64,000 nt of DNA from Saccharospirillum sp039982735 (GTDB taxonomy: Bacteria; Pseudomonadota; Gammaproteobacteria; Pseudomonadales; Natronospirillaceae), in assembly GCF_039982735.1 (NCBI RefSeq), contig NZ_JBDWXV010000009.1, positions 148,886 through 212,885 of the forward strand. Direction: 5' to 3'. The position numbers and the translations under genes were made by a program. The notes under the pieces are model-generated. The model searched no databases. It had not been told where the DNA came from and worked only from the letters and a program-made list of their open reading frames with translations. Shown one piece after another: positions 44,767 through 52,855 of this stretch; the stretch's first letter is position 1; every line of letters begins with the position of its first letter.

Positions 44767-46677
44767 ATGAGTCAACTCCTGAGTGCGCTGATAGAGACGG
44801 GAACCCGACGCGTTCTCACCGGTGCGTTGAAAACCGGAGTTCAGAGTTGCGCCGCGCTAATCGCTATAGGCGTGATTTATACAACCACCATTGTTTACAT
44901 CGATTTGTATGTGATGACGGTTGTATTTCTGTCTGCCATTTTGGCGCTGCTATTTCTAATGTATACCGCAGGTCCCGCTGCACGCCAGGATCGACCCAGT
45001 GTGCTCGACTGGCTATTCACCGCTGCCAGCTTGGTGGTTGGCGCCTACTTTGCGATGGAAAGTGAACGTATTTCCGAACGCATTACCCTGCTGTTTCCTC
45101 TGGAAACTATGGACATAGTAATGGCCTCAGTGCTGCTGGTGCTGACCATAGAAGCGACACGACGTACCGTAGGGCTTGGTCTAACCAGCGTCGTATCCAT
45201 CTTCGTAGCTTACAATCTCTTTGGTTACAACCTGCCAGCGGGTTTTGGCTTTCGTCAGGTCAGCTACAATCACTTTCTCGACATCATGATGTTTACGACT
45301 GACGGATTGTTCGGTGTACCGTTGCGTGTTGCAGCGACCTACGCCTTTTTGTTTGTCATGTTTGGTACCTTTTTATCGCGCGCCGGTGGAGCCGATTTCT
45401 TTTATAACTTTGCCTCTGCCATTGCCGGAAAAAAGGCAGGTGGGCCGGCAAAGATTGCCGTTATTTCATCCGGACTGTATGGCACCATGTCAGGCAGTCC
45501 CACGTCCGATGTCGTCACGACAGGTTCCATTACCATTCCCATCATGCAGCGTTTGGGCTACAGCAAACCCCTGTCGGGCAGCGTAGAGGTTGCCGCTTCA
45601 ACCGGGGGCAGTCTGCTGCCTCCCGTGATGGGCTCTGCAGCCTTCATCATGGCAGAGTATACTGGCATCAGCTATCGCGATATTGTCATTGCCGGAATCG
45701 TGCCCGCTTTACTGTATTACCTCTGCGTTTACACCCAGGTACACCTGCGCTCTCAGAAAATGGGGTTAAAGGGTCTGAGCGATGAAGAGACCCCGAAACT
45801 GAAAGCCACGTTGAAAAACGGCGGGTTGTTTATTGTTCCGCTGCTCGCGCTGTCCGTGGCGCTGGTACTGGGCTACTCCCCTACCTACGTCGCCGCGGTT
45901 GCGACGGTTGTGGTCCTGCTGGTTGCGGCGGTACGGCCTTCGACGCGCATGGGGCTGGTTTCCATCTGGCTGGCGCTGGGGGAGTCAACCTTGCGCATGG
46001 TGTCTGTGGTCGCGGCCTGTGCGGCGGCCGGCCTGGTCATCGGGGGTATTTCAATGACCGGCCTGGGTGGTAAGTTTGCCGAGTTAGTCTTTGTAATGGC
46101 TGGCGACAGTACCTTTCTGGTTCTGGCTATTTCAGCGATACTGGCGATTATCCTGGGTATGGGCATGCCCACCCCATCGGCCTTCATCCTCTCGGCAGTG
46201 CTGGTTGGTCCGACCATGCTGGCGCTCGGCATCGGTGTGCTGCAAACCAACATGTTCATCCTGTACTTCGCTGTACTGTCGGCGATGACACCGCCGGTAG
46301 CGGTTGCCGCGTTTGCCGCTGCGGCCATTGCCGATGCCAAACCGCTTGAGATTGCCGTTGGCGCCGTGAGACTGGCGATTACCGCTTTTGTAGTACCCTT
46401 TGCCTTTGTCTATGGAGACGGCTTACTGCTCAGTGGCAGCATCAGCAACATCGTGATCTCTTGCGTGACCGCTGTGATCGGGGTTATCTTGCTCAGCATC
46501 GGTGTTGAAGGGTACTGGAAAGAACGCCTTGGCACCCCGGCAAGGTTGAGCTTTGGGTTAGCCGGCCTGTTGTTTATCTTTCCCAGCGTCATCGCCATTG
46601 CAGCCGCCGTTGTACTCGCACTGGTGGCAACCATGATGACACCACACCTGAGACTCCGATTTAAACTGTCGCACTAG
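44767..46677 (+). CDS. TRAP transporter fused permease (4TM/12TM, DctQM fusion)
   Basis: The 636-residue membrane protein fuses the small DctQ-like and large DctM-like TRAP subunits, as is usual for TAXI systems. DctM-like text includes SGLYGTMSGSPTSDVVTTGS, ASTGGSLLPPVMGSAAFIMA and ILGMGMPTPSAFILSAVL. It would use a sodium or proton gradient to import the TAXI-bound anion. The ATG at 44767 is preceded by AGAGGG; the frame is open from 44698. A strong terminator at 46702-46738 ends the operon. Confidence 0.94.
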   Translation: MSQLLSALIETGTRRVLTGALKTGVQSCAALIAIGVIYTTTIVYIDLYVMTVVFLSAILALLFLMYTAGPAARQDRPSVLDWLFTAASLVVGAYFAMESERISERITLLFPLETMDIVMASVLLVLTIEATRRTVGLGLTSVVSIFVAYNLFGYNLPAGFGFRQVSYNHFLDIMMFTTDGLFGVPLRVAATYAFLFVMFGTFLSRAGGADFFYNFASAIAGKKAGGPAKIAVISSGLYGTMSGSPTSDVVTTGSITIPIMQRLGYSKPLSGSVEVAASTGGSLLPPVMGSAAFIMAEYTGISYRDIVIAGIVPALLYYLCVYTQVHLRSQKMGLKGLSDEETPKLKATLKNGGLFIVPLLALSVALVLGYSPTYVAAVATVVVLLVAAVRPSTRMGLVSIWLALGESTLRMVSVVAACAAAGLVIGGISMTGLGGKFAELVFVMAGDSTFLVLAISAILAIILGMGMPTPSAFILSAVLVGPTMLALGIGVLQTNMFILYFAVLSAMTPPVAVAAFAAAAIADAKPLEIAVGAVRLAITAFVVPFAFVYGDGLLLSGSISNIVISCVTAVIGVILLSIGVEGYWKERLGTPARLSFGLAGLLFIFPSVIAIAAAVVLALVATMMTPHLRLRFKLSH

Positions 46678-46701
46678 CAGTCCATGCAATTTTAAAGTCA
46701 G

Positions 46702-46738
46702 GGCAGGTGAGCGATAGGCGCTCCCCTGCCATTTTTTT
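46702..46738 (+). terminator. Intrinsic terminator of the oxygenase-TRAP operon
   Basis: GGCAGGTGAGCG (46702-46713) pairs with CGCTCCCCTGCC (46719-46730) with a single mismatch around a 5-base loop, followed by seven T (46732-46738). It lies 24 bases after the permease stop. Confidence 0.88.
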
Positions 46739-46752
46739 GTTGTTGAATTGCA

Positions 46753-47646
46753 ATGGTGGACACGCTCATGGCTGTTCTGTGGTCCTTATTGTCGGCAATG
46801 ATGTTTGCCGGCACCTTTATTCTGGTAAAGTTGGGGCGGCGAACCGTTACCACTCTTGCGACCCTTTGGATTACTCTCTCTTTTAATGTAGCGATCCTGT
46901 GGCCCTGGAGCCTGGCATTGCAACCCGTAGAGTTCTCACAGTGGTGGGACTGGCGCTATTTCGTGCTCGCAGGGCTTTTTGCGCCCTTGCTCGGGCGCCT
47001 ATTTCAGTTCATCGGAATGGCCCGACTGGGTGCCAATATCACAACACCGATTACGCTAACTCACCCACTGGTGACCGTCGTGGTGGCCGTGCTCCTGCTG
47101 AGTGAGCCCGTTACCCTGACCAAACTTCTGGGTGGTGTGCTGGTGTTGGTTGGCTCATTGGCAGTCGGGTCACAGGGGCTTTCTCCCTCTGCACTGACAA
47201 CCGTGCTGGGAGAACGGCAACGGCGCTACCTCTGGTTCCCGGTCGCCGCTTCTGTCGCCTACGGTATTTCCGTCGTGTTTCGCAAGATCGGAATTGACTT
47301 GGGTACCGATGCCGTCACTGCCAGTGCAGTGACCACCACCGCATCCTGGTTGGTCGTCACCGTCTTTGTGAGTCTACGCTGGCAGTGGCAAGATATTCGG
47401 TGCACAGCATTTGAGCTGAAGTATCTAGCAGCAGCGGGCTTACTGTCGAGTTTGGGACCGGTGTTTTTTTATCTGGCGTTACAGAAAGGTGAGCTGATTG
47501 TGGTGGCGCCACTGGCTGCGACAACACCATTGTTTGTGTTACTGGCAACCTGGTTACTGTCGCGGGAGGGTGAATTGTTTAGCCGAACCGTACTCACCGG
47601 CACGGTGGTTACCGTTATCGGAGTAAGCCTTATGACGGCCTTCTGA
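46753..47646 (+). CDS. EamA/DMT-family transporter
   Basis: This 297-residue protein has about 10 membrane helices in two EamA repeats. The repeat ends show the typical MARLGANITTPITLTHPLVT and ALQKGELIVVAPLAATTPLF. Family members export or import small metabolites; the substrate is unknown. It follows the TRAP operon terminator by 15 bases, so it needs its own promoter or readthrough. ATG at 46753 or 46768 are both possible starts. A terminator at 47670-47708 follows. Confidence 0.88.
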   Translation: MVDTLMAVLWSLLSAMMFAGTFILVKLGRRTVTTLATLWITLSFNVAILWPWSLALQPVEFSQWWDWRYFVLAGLFAPLLGRLFQFIGMARLGANITTPITLTHPLVTVVVAVLLLSEPVTLTKLLGGVLVLVGSLAVGSQGLSPSALTTVLGERQRRYLWFPVAASVAYGISVVFRKIGIDLGTDAVTASAVTTTASWLVVTVFVSLRWQWQDIRCTAFELKYLAAAGLLSSLGPVFFYLALQKGELIVVAPLAATTPLFVLLATWLLSREGELFSRTVLTGTVVTVIGVSLMTAF

Positions 47647-47669
47647 GACGGGTTTGAACCAGAACACAT

Positions 47670-47708
47670 CACCCAGCGCCTGAAAGGAAAAGGCGCTGAG
47701 TGTTTTTG
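47670..47708 (+). terminator. Intrinsic terminator after the EamA gene
   Basis: CAGCGCCT (47674-47681) pairs with AGGCGCTG (47691-47698); the stem is extended by CAC/GTG across one mismatch. TGTTTTTG follows on the plus strand. It separates the plus-strand genes from the convergent minus-strand operon. Confidence 0.75.
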
Positions 47709-47722
47709 CTACGTTTCCAGAC

Positions 47723-48475
47723 TCACGATAAGCCGCTATCCAGCCACTGTTTCTGGGCATGCCGGGCTCTCATTCGCCATAGCTGCCAGGGCCGCTCTAC
47801 CTGGCCTTCAATCGTCTTTTGCGTCGTTTCCATTTCACCTTCACTGAGAAACTCTATGGACCCTAGCCGGTTTGCCTCCGCCTGAAGCCGTGCATTGACC
47901 TCCACGTAAATGGCCCGATAAACAGCTTGCTTCAGGGTTGGGGCAACAACCGTCGAGCCGTGGCCACGCATCAGTACGACGGTATTGTTAGCCAAAGTGG
48001 TCGACAGTGCTGCGCCCAGTGTCGGATTGGTGATCAGCAAATCGGTAGCATCACCGGCAACATCACGAATCTCGAAGACAGGTGTCTCACGACCAATAAA
48101 CCCGCTCATGTGACACATGGGTCGTAATGGATTGGACCTGACTGCACTGAAGGGGACAACCGATGGAGAGTGACTATGGACCACCGCCATGACATCGGGC
48201 CGTGCGCGGAATATTTCACCGTGAATATAGCGTTCCAGGTAGACTTTTCGGGTATCGCCATCGACGACATTACCGTCCAGATCAAATTCAATGATGTCGT
48301 CGCGCGTAACCAGACCGGGGGCCATGTTGCGAGCGAGAAAGTAGTGATCTGGCTTGTCTGGGTGGCGCACGCTAACGTGCCCGAAGGCATCAACGACGCC
48401 TTCGTTAAACAATATCAGGTTGGCATCAACCAGGTCATCGAGCAGTTCCAGCATCGTCGCTGAGAGGTTTTTCAT
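47723..48475 (-). CDS. Class II aldolase/adducin family protein, decarboxylase candidate
   Basis: The 250-residue protein has the class II aldolase metal-site pattern: FNEGVVDAFGHVSVRHPDKP near the start, the two-His motif VHSHSPSVVPFS and the later His in LMRGHGSTVVAP. In Gram-positive phthalate pathways a protein of this family decarboxylates 3,4-dihydroxyphthalate, so in this island a decarboxylase or aldolase role is plausible. The ATG at 48475 is preferred because GAGG lies nine bases upstream. It is the last gene of the minus-strand operon, 131 bases after the MarR gene. Confidence 0.84.
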   Translation of the reverse strand: MKNLSATMLELLDDLVDANLILFNEGVVDAFGHVSVRHPDKPDHYFLARNMAPGLVTRDDIIEFDLDGNVVDGDTRKVYLERYIHGEIFRARPDVMAVVHSHSPSVVPFSAVRSNPLRPMCHMSGFIGRETPVFEIRDVAGDATDLLITNPTLGAALSTTLANNTVVLMRGHGSTVVAPTLKQAVYRAIYVEVNARLQAEANRLGSIEFLSEGEMETTQKTIEGQVERPWQLWRMRARHAQKQWLDSGLS

Positions 48476-48606
48476 TGTTGTTGGCCTCGTGTGGCTGTGG
48501 GCGTCCGATGGCAGATTGGCATTGGCCCGTCCGCCGCGGGTACGCATGGGTTGCGGTAAAGCGGTGACTGCGATGCGAGGCCCGACCAGCGGGTGCAACA
48601 CCACCG

Positions 48607-49119
48607 CTAGCGTTTAGGTTCAATGTCGTCGGTGGCGGCGTTGTCAACCGCGAGGTTGTCAATCATTGCCAGCAGCGTATTACGAGTGGCCTTTCGGTCC
48701 TGCTCGGAAACGCCCTCCAATGCTACCCGGTTAACGTCTTCTGCAAGTGGCGTGAGAACGTCTTTCAGGGCCCGACCTTTGTCGGTGAGAAAAATGTGCA
48801 GTTTGCGCCGGTTACCATTGAGGTGGCGCCGTTCAATTAACTGATTAGCTTCCATCGCCTTGAGTGCGGTAAAGGTCGTTGGCTCCATTACGCCCGCTTC
48901 TTCACTGAGTTCACGTTGTGTGAGTCCTTCGGTTACCCATAGAATTCTTAGAAAAGACCAGTGCCCAAAGCTTACACCGTGCTCTGCCAGGCGACTTTGC
49001 AAGCTTTTTGCCAACAACCGGCCAGCATCTCGCACCAGGTGGGCCATTCGATCGTTGGGTACATCCCGATGCCAGTGTTGCAAGACACTTTGGGTTTCCC
49101 GATTACTGTTTGGTGCCAT
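48607..49119 (-). CDS. MarR-family regulator of the aromatic island
   Basis: The 170-residue protein has a MarR winged helix (about 55-130) with LTQRELSEEAGVMEPTTFTA as recognition segment and NRRKLHIFLTDKGRAL as the wing. MarR proteins commonly repress aromatic catabolism and release DNA on binding the aromatic ligand. It lies inside the minus-strand operon between the dehydrogenase and the aldolase genes. The duplicated operator at 41001-41030 and 51324-51353 is its probable target. GGAAG lies before the ATG. Confidence 0.88.
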   Translation of the reverse strand: MAPNSNRETQSVLQHWHRDVPNDRMAHLVRDAGRLLAKSLQSRLAEHGVSFGHWSFLRILWVTEGLTQRELSEEAGVMEPTTFTALKAMEANQLIERRHLNGNRRKLHIFLTDKGRALKDVLTPLAEDVNRVALEGVSEQDRKATRNTLLAMIDNLAVDNAATDDIEPKR

Positions 49120-49143
49120 CTCGTCAACTTCCTTACCAGTGAG

Positions 49144-50346
49144 TTATCCCTTCCGCGAGGCGACGGGGCATTGGTGAAATACATCAACGGCCTGCCCGGT
49201 TCGCGCTGACTCAAGCAGGGCAAAACAGACTTCCATGGTGGCTAGCCCCCAGTCACCGGAGTGGATGGGGGCCTGGTCGTTGCGCACAGCAGCCACCCAC
49301 TCATCAAGCACTTCGCGCCTCGGGATGTCGGGTTCTGTTAAGGGTAAAGTACGATGCAGGGTGTGACCATAGACTTCAATGCCCTTTGGGCCAGGCTTGA
49401 TATCTGCCTCATCACAGCAAGCCAGTACAAACCCAAAATGATTATGACCAATCCCTTCCAGTGATGTATCAGTCAAACCAAGGGCAGCACCATAGGCACG
49501 CTGATTCTTGAGAGCGGCTTCGGCTTGTGGAGACTCTATCTCAGCCAGGGCCTTGCGGGCTTTACCGTATTCTCCCGCCGAGCGCTGCTGACCCAGCTCA
49601 CCTCGCCAGTCCTGCAGAACATCGCTGTCGTAGTGGGCGTAGCCACTGTAGGTCAGAGACGCAAAGGCGCCATTGGCAAAGGTAAGCAAGGCACTGTAAG
49701 CCCCTTCCGTAGGACGCTTCGGGTCCCATTGTCCGGTCTGCGCCATCACACGGGTTACTTCGCCACCGCCGAGTAATCGTACAATGTCGACCTGGTGCGC
49801 CGCCTGACTGTAAACAACGCCGCCCCCCCGGGCCGTGTCCAGCTCCTCCGGGCGACGCGGGCGATACAGAAAATCCGTAAAATTCATGGCATGGATCATG
49901 CGCACAGCCCCGACATCGCCGGAGCGAATCAATTCTGCGGTACGAAGATAGGGGGTGTCGAAACTGTGGCTATGCCCTACCAGCAGCCAGCGATTCGCAG
50001 CACGCATGGCATCGATCATGGCTTGGCAGTCTGTCAGCGAGAGTGCCATTGGTTTTTCAACCAGAACATGCTTTCCCCATCGCGCTGCGCATTCCACTTG
50101 CTCGCGGTGCAGGGCGTGTGGCGAGGCGATGTACACAGCCTCGACGTCGGGTGACTGGCACATGGCTTCAAAGCTGGGATAAGTCTGACCCTGAAAATCG
50201 GATTCAAACCGGGCGCGCGCGTCGTCTCTCGGATCAGTCGCGGCGACCAGGCGGATGTTCGGGTGAGCCGCCAGGGTTGGCAGCAGCAACATGAAGCCCC
50301 GGCCAAGACCCGCTATACCAACACGCAGGGGCGGGAGACGGCTCAT
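49144..50346 (-). CDS. Gfo/Idh/MocA-family dehydrogenase, dihydrodiol dehydrogenase candidate
   Basis: This 400-residue oxidoreductase starts with the NAD(P)-binding motif VGIAGLGRGFMLLLPTLAAH and has the family lysine in KHVLVEKPMALSL (about residues 93-105). Pht4/OphB, which oxidises cis-4,5-dihydro-4,5-dihydroxyphthalate, belongs to the same family, so this gene is the best candidate for that step here. Its ATG overlaps the reductase stop by four bases (50343-50346). Other sugar-type substrates cannot be excluded from sequence alone. Confidence 0.85.
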   Translation of the reverse strand: MSRLPPLRVGIAGLGRGFMLLLPTLAAHPNIRLVAATDPRDDARARFESDFQGQTYPSFEAMCQSPDVEAVYIASPHALHREQVECAARWGKHVLVEKPMALSLTDCQAMIDAMRAANRWLLVGHSHSFDTPYLRTAELIRSGDVGAVRMIHAMNFTDFLYRPRRPEELDTARGGGVVYSQAAHQVDIVRLLGGGEVTRVMAQTGQWDPKRPTEGAYSALLTFANGAFASLTYSGYAHYDSDVLQDWRGELGQQRSAGEYGKARKALAEIESPQAEAALKNQRAYGAALGLTDTSLEGIGHNHFGFVLACCDEADIKPGPKGIEVYGHTLHRTLPLTEPDIPRREVLDEWVAAVRNDQAPIHSGDWGLATMEVCFALLESARTGQAVDVFHQCPVASRKG

Positions 50347-51311
50347 TCCGGTAATCCGATAACCAGTCGCGGGCTAATCGCCCGGGAAACGCAAGGCATG
50401 ATGTAGCGTTCCTGCTCCTGCTCACTTAATACCAGATCACGATGATCCGCTTCGCCTTCATAGAGTTCACAGCGGCAGGTGCCACAGGTGCCGCTTTCGC
50501 AGGACGACGGTACGTCAACGCCGTGTGCCGCCAAGGCTTCCAGCAAGGTCTGGTCGGTCCCGACTGTGATGACATCAGCCTGCCCCTGGAGCTGCACTTC
50601 AAAGGGCTGGTCATCCGGCTGGTGCGCGGCGTCGCTGGCTCCGAAATCTTCAAAGTGAACACTGCTGGGCGACCAGTGCCCGGACATGTCACGGACCTCC
50701 TCCATCAGAGCGCGAGGGCCACAACAGTACAAGTAAGCCCCCTTGGGCTGTTCGAGAACTGGCCACAGGTCATAGCGATTGTCAGGGTCACCTTCGCTGT
50801 GGTGAATCGTGACTTTCCCGCGAAATTCAGGCCCTTTCAGGGTCTCCAGAAAGGCAGTCTGTTTGGCATAGCGGCTTAGATAATAGAGTTTCCATGGCTT
50901 GGTACTGGTTTGCATTAACGTCTGGATCATGGAATACAGCGGGGTGATACCTATGCCTCCCGCGATGAAGACGTATCGGCTCGGGTTCCCGGTGAGCGGA
51001 AAGTCATTGATGGGTGTCGAAATCATAAAACGATCGCCAACCTGGCTGTCATCAATCAGGCTGCGCGAGCCACCTTTGCCCTCTGTTTCATATTTCACCA
51101 CGATAACATAGCGGTCTGCGATATCGGGTCCCTGGCACAGTGAATACTGCCGAACCTCGCCATTAGGCACTTGAATTCGCAGGTGAGCACCGGCTTCGGC
51201 TGCGGGCAGCTCTGTGTCATTGGCGCTGGTAAACTCAAACTGAACAATACCGTCAGCTACGGCTTCCTTGGCTGACAGGGTGACCGCTATGTCAAGGGGC
51301 GGGTGGGCCAT
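50343..51311 (-). CDS. Phthalate-dioxygenase-reductase-type ferredoxin-NAD(P)H reductase
   Basis: The 322-residue reductase has an FMN/NAD-binding front half (EVRQYSLCQGPDIADRYVI, then VFIAGGIGITPLYSMIQTLM) and a C-terminal plant-type [2Fe-2S] ferredoxin with CESGTCGTCRCELYEGE and a fourth Cys in IMPCVSRA. This order (FMN-NAD-2Fe2S) is that of phthalate dioxygenase and vanillate demethylase reductases. It should supply electrons to the Rieske oxygenase encoded on the other strand. The ATG at 51311 follows GGAGG with nine bases spacing; a TTG three codons upstream is less likely. Confidence 0.93.
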   Translation of the reverse strand: MAHPPLDIAVTLSAKEAVADGIVQFEFTSANDTELPAAEAGAHLRIQVPNGEVRQYSLCQGPDIADRYVIVVKYETEGKGGSRSLIDDSQVGDRFMISTPINDFPLTGNPSRYVFIAGGIGITPLYSMIQTLMQTSTKPWKLYYLSRYAKQTAFLETLKGPEFRGKVTIHHSEGDPDNRYDLWPVLEQPKGAYLYCCGPRALMEEVRDMSGHWSPSSVHFEDFGASDAAHQPDDQPFEVQLQGQADVITVGTDQTLLEALAAHGVDVPSSCESGTCGTCRCELYEGEADHRDLVLSEQEQERYIMPCVSRAISPRLVIGLPE

Positions 51312-51323
51312 GGGGTGCAACCT

Positions 51324-51353
51324 CCAAATAAACTTATATATCTAAGATTATTG
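51324..51353. promoter_or_regulatory. Operator copy 2 of the aromatic dicarboxylate island
   Basis: Read on the minus strand, this block matches the operator at 41001-41030 at 26 of 30 positions, with the core CTTAGATATATAAG at 51333-51346. It ends next to the ribosome-binding site of the reductase gene and lies within the 102-base gap to the divergent quinolinate phosphoribosyltransferase gene. A single bound dimer could control both. TTGCAA with TAACAC 16 bases later, just upstream on the minus strand, may be the promoter. Confidence 0.72.
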
Positions 51354-51413
51354 GCAGTGTTACCAAAATAAGGGATCATTGCAAGTCCGATGATCAACCC
51401 GATATGAGGCTTT

Positions 51414-52274
51414 ATGTATTCAATTGACCCGGCCGCACTTAAAGCGGCTATCAAAGACAATGTCACAACCGCTCTGGCAGAGGATATTGCTGATGGCGAT
51501 ATCAATGCAGCCCTGATTAACGCACGAAGTACGGCTACCGCAAGCGTTTTATCGCGCCAAACCGCTGTTGTCTGTGGCACTGACTGGGTAGATGAAGTAT
51601 TTCGCCAGATCGACCCGGCCGTTCAGGTCAACTGGCAAGTACGGGATGGCGATCGGGTGAACCCCGACGATGTTCTGCTGACACTGAATGGCAAAGCCCG
51701 GGCATTGTTGTCCGGAGAGCGCGTTGCGCTCAATTTCCTACAACTGCTCTCAGCCATCGCAACCAAGACAGCCTATTTTGTTGAAAAAGTGACGGATACA
51801 GGCGTCACTCTGCTTGATACCCGAAAAACACTTCCGGGACTGCGGCTTGCCCAGAAGTACGCAGTGACATGCGGCGGTGCTCAGAGCCATAGAATGGGGC
51901 TTTATGATGCCTTTCTGATCAAGGAAAACCACATCGCTGCCAGTGGCGGCATTCATCAGGCCGTTGCCCTGGCTCGCGCACTGGACAGTGAAAAAATCGT
52001 CGAAGTTGAAACGGAGACACTGGCGGAATTCCAGGAGGCTGTTGATGCCGGTGCCGATGTCATCATGCTTGACAACTTTTCGCTGGAAGATACTCGAACA
52101 GCGGTCGAACTTGGCGCCGGCCAGGTAAAAATAGAAGCCTCGGGGGGCGTAAACGAAAAGACACTGGTCGATATCGCGCATACCGGTGTCGACTTTATTT
52201 CCATGGGGACCCTAACCAAAGACATAGCCGCTATCGACTTATCAATGAGGCTGGTAACGTCGAACACAGGTTAA
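51414..52274 (+). CDS. nadC: Quinolinate phosphoribosyltransferase (NadC paralogue of the aromatic island)
   Basis: This 286-residue enzyme has NadC hallmarks: EDIADGDINAALINARSTAT, RVALNFLQLLSAIATKTAYF, TLLDTRKTLPGLRLAQKYAV and IEASGGVNEKTLVDIAHTGV. It makes nicotinate mononucleotide from quinolinate and PRPP. There are no nadA/nadB genes beside it; instead it diverges from the phthalate-type reductase. Quinolinate is a structural analogue of phthalate, and Burkholderia cepacia DBO1 is known to carry a phthalate-induced extra copy (ophE) for this reason. This gene is therefore probably accessory to phthalate use rather than the housekeeping copy. Confidence 0.93.
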   Translation: MYSIDPAALKAAIKDNVTTALAEDIADGDINAALINARSTATASVLSRQTAVVCGTDWVDEVFRQIDPAVQVNWQVRDGDRVNPDDVLLTLNGKARALLSGERVALNFLQLLSAIATKTAYFVEKVTDTGVTLLDTRKTLPGLRLAQKYAVTCGGAQSHRMGLYDAFLIKENHIAASGGIHQAVALARALDSEKIVEVETETLAEFQEAVDAGADVIMLDNFSLEDTRTAVELGAGQVKIEASGGVNEKTLVDIAHTGVDFISMGTLTKDIAAIDLSMRLVTSNTG

Positions 52275-52426
52275 GTTACCGGGATGAACTATGACACTAG
52301 GCGCAACGTTTATGAGTAGGCAGGGCATTACACCTACTGAATCTGCGCAGAGCACCGCTTGGGTTTGAACCGATCAACCATGCAAACTAATACTGGCTGG
52401 AATTCAATGGCCGATTGAGCCAGGCA
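52275..52426. other. Non-coding stretch after nadC
   Basis: About 150 bases downstream of the nadC paralogue in which I see neither a gene nor a clear terminator. With the gene fragments up to 52855 it makes 580 bases without an intact gene, at the right border of the aromatic island. Confidence 0.4.
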
Positions 52427-52594
52427 TCATAGCAATGACTGTTGCTTTCGATCTAACACGGTTAGCCGAAAGCAACGGGCGGCGACCAAGCGGACATCCA
52501 CACCATGCACTCGCGCATAACGTTCCTGCCGCCGGTAAAGGAGTTCGGCCACTTTTCTTCCCACGCCGCCCATTCCAGCGATGGCTACATTCAT
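52427..52594 (-). pseudogene. Fragment of a homoserine-dehydrogenase-like NAD(P)-binding protein
   Basis: The minus strand encodes 55 residues from ATG at 52594. The first 40, including MNVAIAGMGGVGRKVAELLY, form a Rossmann GxGGxG start as in homoserine-dehydrogenase-like oxidoreductases. The reading then degenerates into CFRLTVLDRKQ and stops. Only the N-terminal strand-loop-helix is left. It is interpreted as a truncated pseudogene; similarity was judged by eye. Confidence 0.5.
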
Positions 52595-52613
52595 TCTTTT
52601 CACGCGTGCTTCC

Positions 52614-52781
52614 TCACTTTACGAACAGAACTGACAGATTAGCAAATGCCTTCATTTCCACTGCGTAGGGGCCTCGTACTTCTGGAAAGCGAACAAAGCC
52701 GTCGCCAAACCAGGATGGTGAACTGACAAAGAGATCTCGTCTCAGCGCGCTTTCAGGGTGATTTTCGCAATGACCGCGCCG
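52614..52781 (-). pseudogene. Unrecognised C-terminal gene fragment
   Basis: A 55-codon minus-strand frame ends in ...PYAVEMKAFANLSVLFVK and contains SPSWFGDGFVRFPEVRG. It has no start codon of its own and stops 19 bases upstream of the fragment at 52427-52594. It reads like the end of a real protein, but I cannot assign a family. Confidence 0.3.
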
Positions 52782-52855
52782 CTATCCCGGAGCGCGGTCT
52801 GGCTCTGTATCCAGGCGCCCTGCTCAATGGAGAAGGAACGCGGAGCGGTACTGCG
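52742..52855 (-). pseudogene. C-terminal tail resembling a zinc-type alcohol dehydrogenase/quinone reductase
   Basis: Immediately after the stop of the phosphatase/endonuclease gene, the same minus-strand frame continues for 37 codons. It includes FSIEQGAWIQSQTALRDSGA and then VIAKITLKAR. This resembles the last 30 residues of medium-chain dehydrogenases and quinone oxidoreductases (F.LEQ.A.A...L..SG...GKI.L). No start is present. It may be a fragment left by deletion; chance similarity is possible. Confidence 0.35.
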
